Below, one piece after another: positions 63,523 through 64,000 of a DNA stretch of 64,000 nt. Source of the DNA: Coccinella septempunctata (lineage: Eukaryota; Arthropoda; Insecta; Coleoptera; Coccinellidae); NCBI RefSeq assembly GCF_907165205.1, contig NC_058190.1, positions 18,112,001-18,176,000 on the forward strand. Reading direction: 5' to 3'. Both the position numbers and the translations under genes were made by a program. The notes under the pieces were generated by a model. It was not told the DNA's origin. It searched no databases and worked only from the letters and a program-made list of their open reading frames with translations. How positions within the stretch are numbered: the stretch's first letter is position 1; each line of letters opens with the position of its first letter.

Positions 63523-64000
63523 TTTGGTGGAATCAATAAAGTAAGTATCATACACTTCATATCCTGAGACAGTAGTTGAACTTCCTGATTTTCAGGCAGA
63601 AGAGCAAATAGGTCATTTTAGGGGGGTCTAACCCCTTGCTCATTTTTGACCCAAAAAATCGAGATTTTCGATATTTAGTTTTTGAGCTGGAATGGAAGCC
63701 TTATCAATGCTGATTACGAAACCGGAAATCCCAATTGGATCAGACGAATATAACAAGAGATATTGAAGATTGAAATTTCCAACTTTTGAAAAATGACATT
63801 TCCAAAATGAAAATCTGAACGGTGAGAGATAGGCTTTCGAGAATGCTCGCAATGGATTCAGCTTATTTGAAAACCCATATTTCCATGATAAACTTTCAAA
63901 TATCTGACTTTGTTTAAAAAAAAATTATTTTTTTTCCATTTTTCATTTTTCAGTTCACTTTGAACTGCTCTCTGGAGTGCAATTCTCTATTGAATCATCA
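63523..64000 (+). repeat. Satellite B, second array (continues past window)
   Basis: It begins inside the exon-like cassette (TTTGGTGGAATCAATAAAG, donor GTAAGT at about 63540) and runs to the window end. It matches 13612-14000 closely, including ATCATACACTTCATATCCTG and AGATATTGAAGATTG; its last part resembles 15515-15640 (AACCCATATTTCCATG). Another satellite B array therefore probably starts here. Confidence 0.93.

Overview
The window looks like a piece of an insect heterochromatic (satellite) region. It is AT-rich. Almost all of it is two unrelated tandem repeats, interrupted by eukaryotic transposons whose genes carry very short introns (43-90 bp): PIF/Harbinger, Ty1/copia, a BEL/Pao fragment and hAT. 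I cannot name the species, and I see no ordinary host gene, tRNA, rRNA or CRISPR array.

Layout. Satellite A (145-bp monomer, often phased as 435-bp trimers) fills 1-12768, with orientation switches near 5948, 7120, 7780 and 10075. It returns in inverted orientation at about 56129-62624, flips near 62625 and ends near 63522. Between these arms lies satellite B (monomer about 485 bp), from 12769 to 56128, with another piece from 63523 to the end. Satellite B is in + orientation except for 23246-25711. Higher-order repeats are clear: 2,024 bp, 580 bp and 725 bp in satellite A; about 971 bp and 1,466 bp in satellite B; and a large satellite-B segmental duplication (about 34.8-44.7 kb against 47.6-53.6 kb) whose copies differ by gain or loss of whole monomers.

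Insertions in satellite B: (1) a complete Harbinger transposon, 18988-21992, with TTA target duplication, terminal inverted repeats, an intact six-exon DDE transposase (353 aa by my splice model) and a convergent three-exon Myb/SANT-like gene (242 aa); (2) a BEL/Pao RT-RNase H fragment, 25712-26364, at the edge of an inverted satellite block; (3) a copia LTR retrotransposon, 30260-34642, with 183-bp LTRs differing at 2 sites and a 5-bp target duplication, but a one-base frame break between protease and integrase; (4) a 3,482-bp DNA element of unassigned family, 36514-39995, whose exact empty site survives in the duplicated copy at 49322-49323, and which carries a nested hAT element (37854-38982) with the decayed 3' end of its transposase.

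The most unusual feature is inside satellite B. Nearly every monomer carries an exon-like cassette: a branch-point-like CTGAC, a pyrimidine tract ending in TTTCCAG, a segment of exactly 74 nt in every full-length copy I counted, and a GTRAGT donor. A transcript crossing the array would present dozens of strong splice sites in register. Joined 74-nt exons do not stay open, so any product would be non-coding. This is the observation I would test first.
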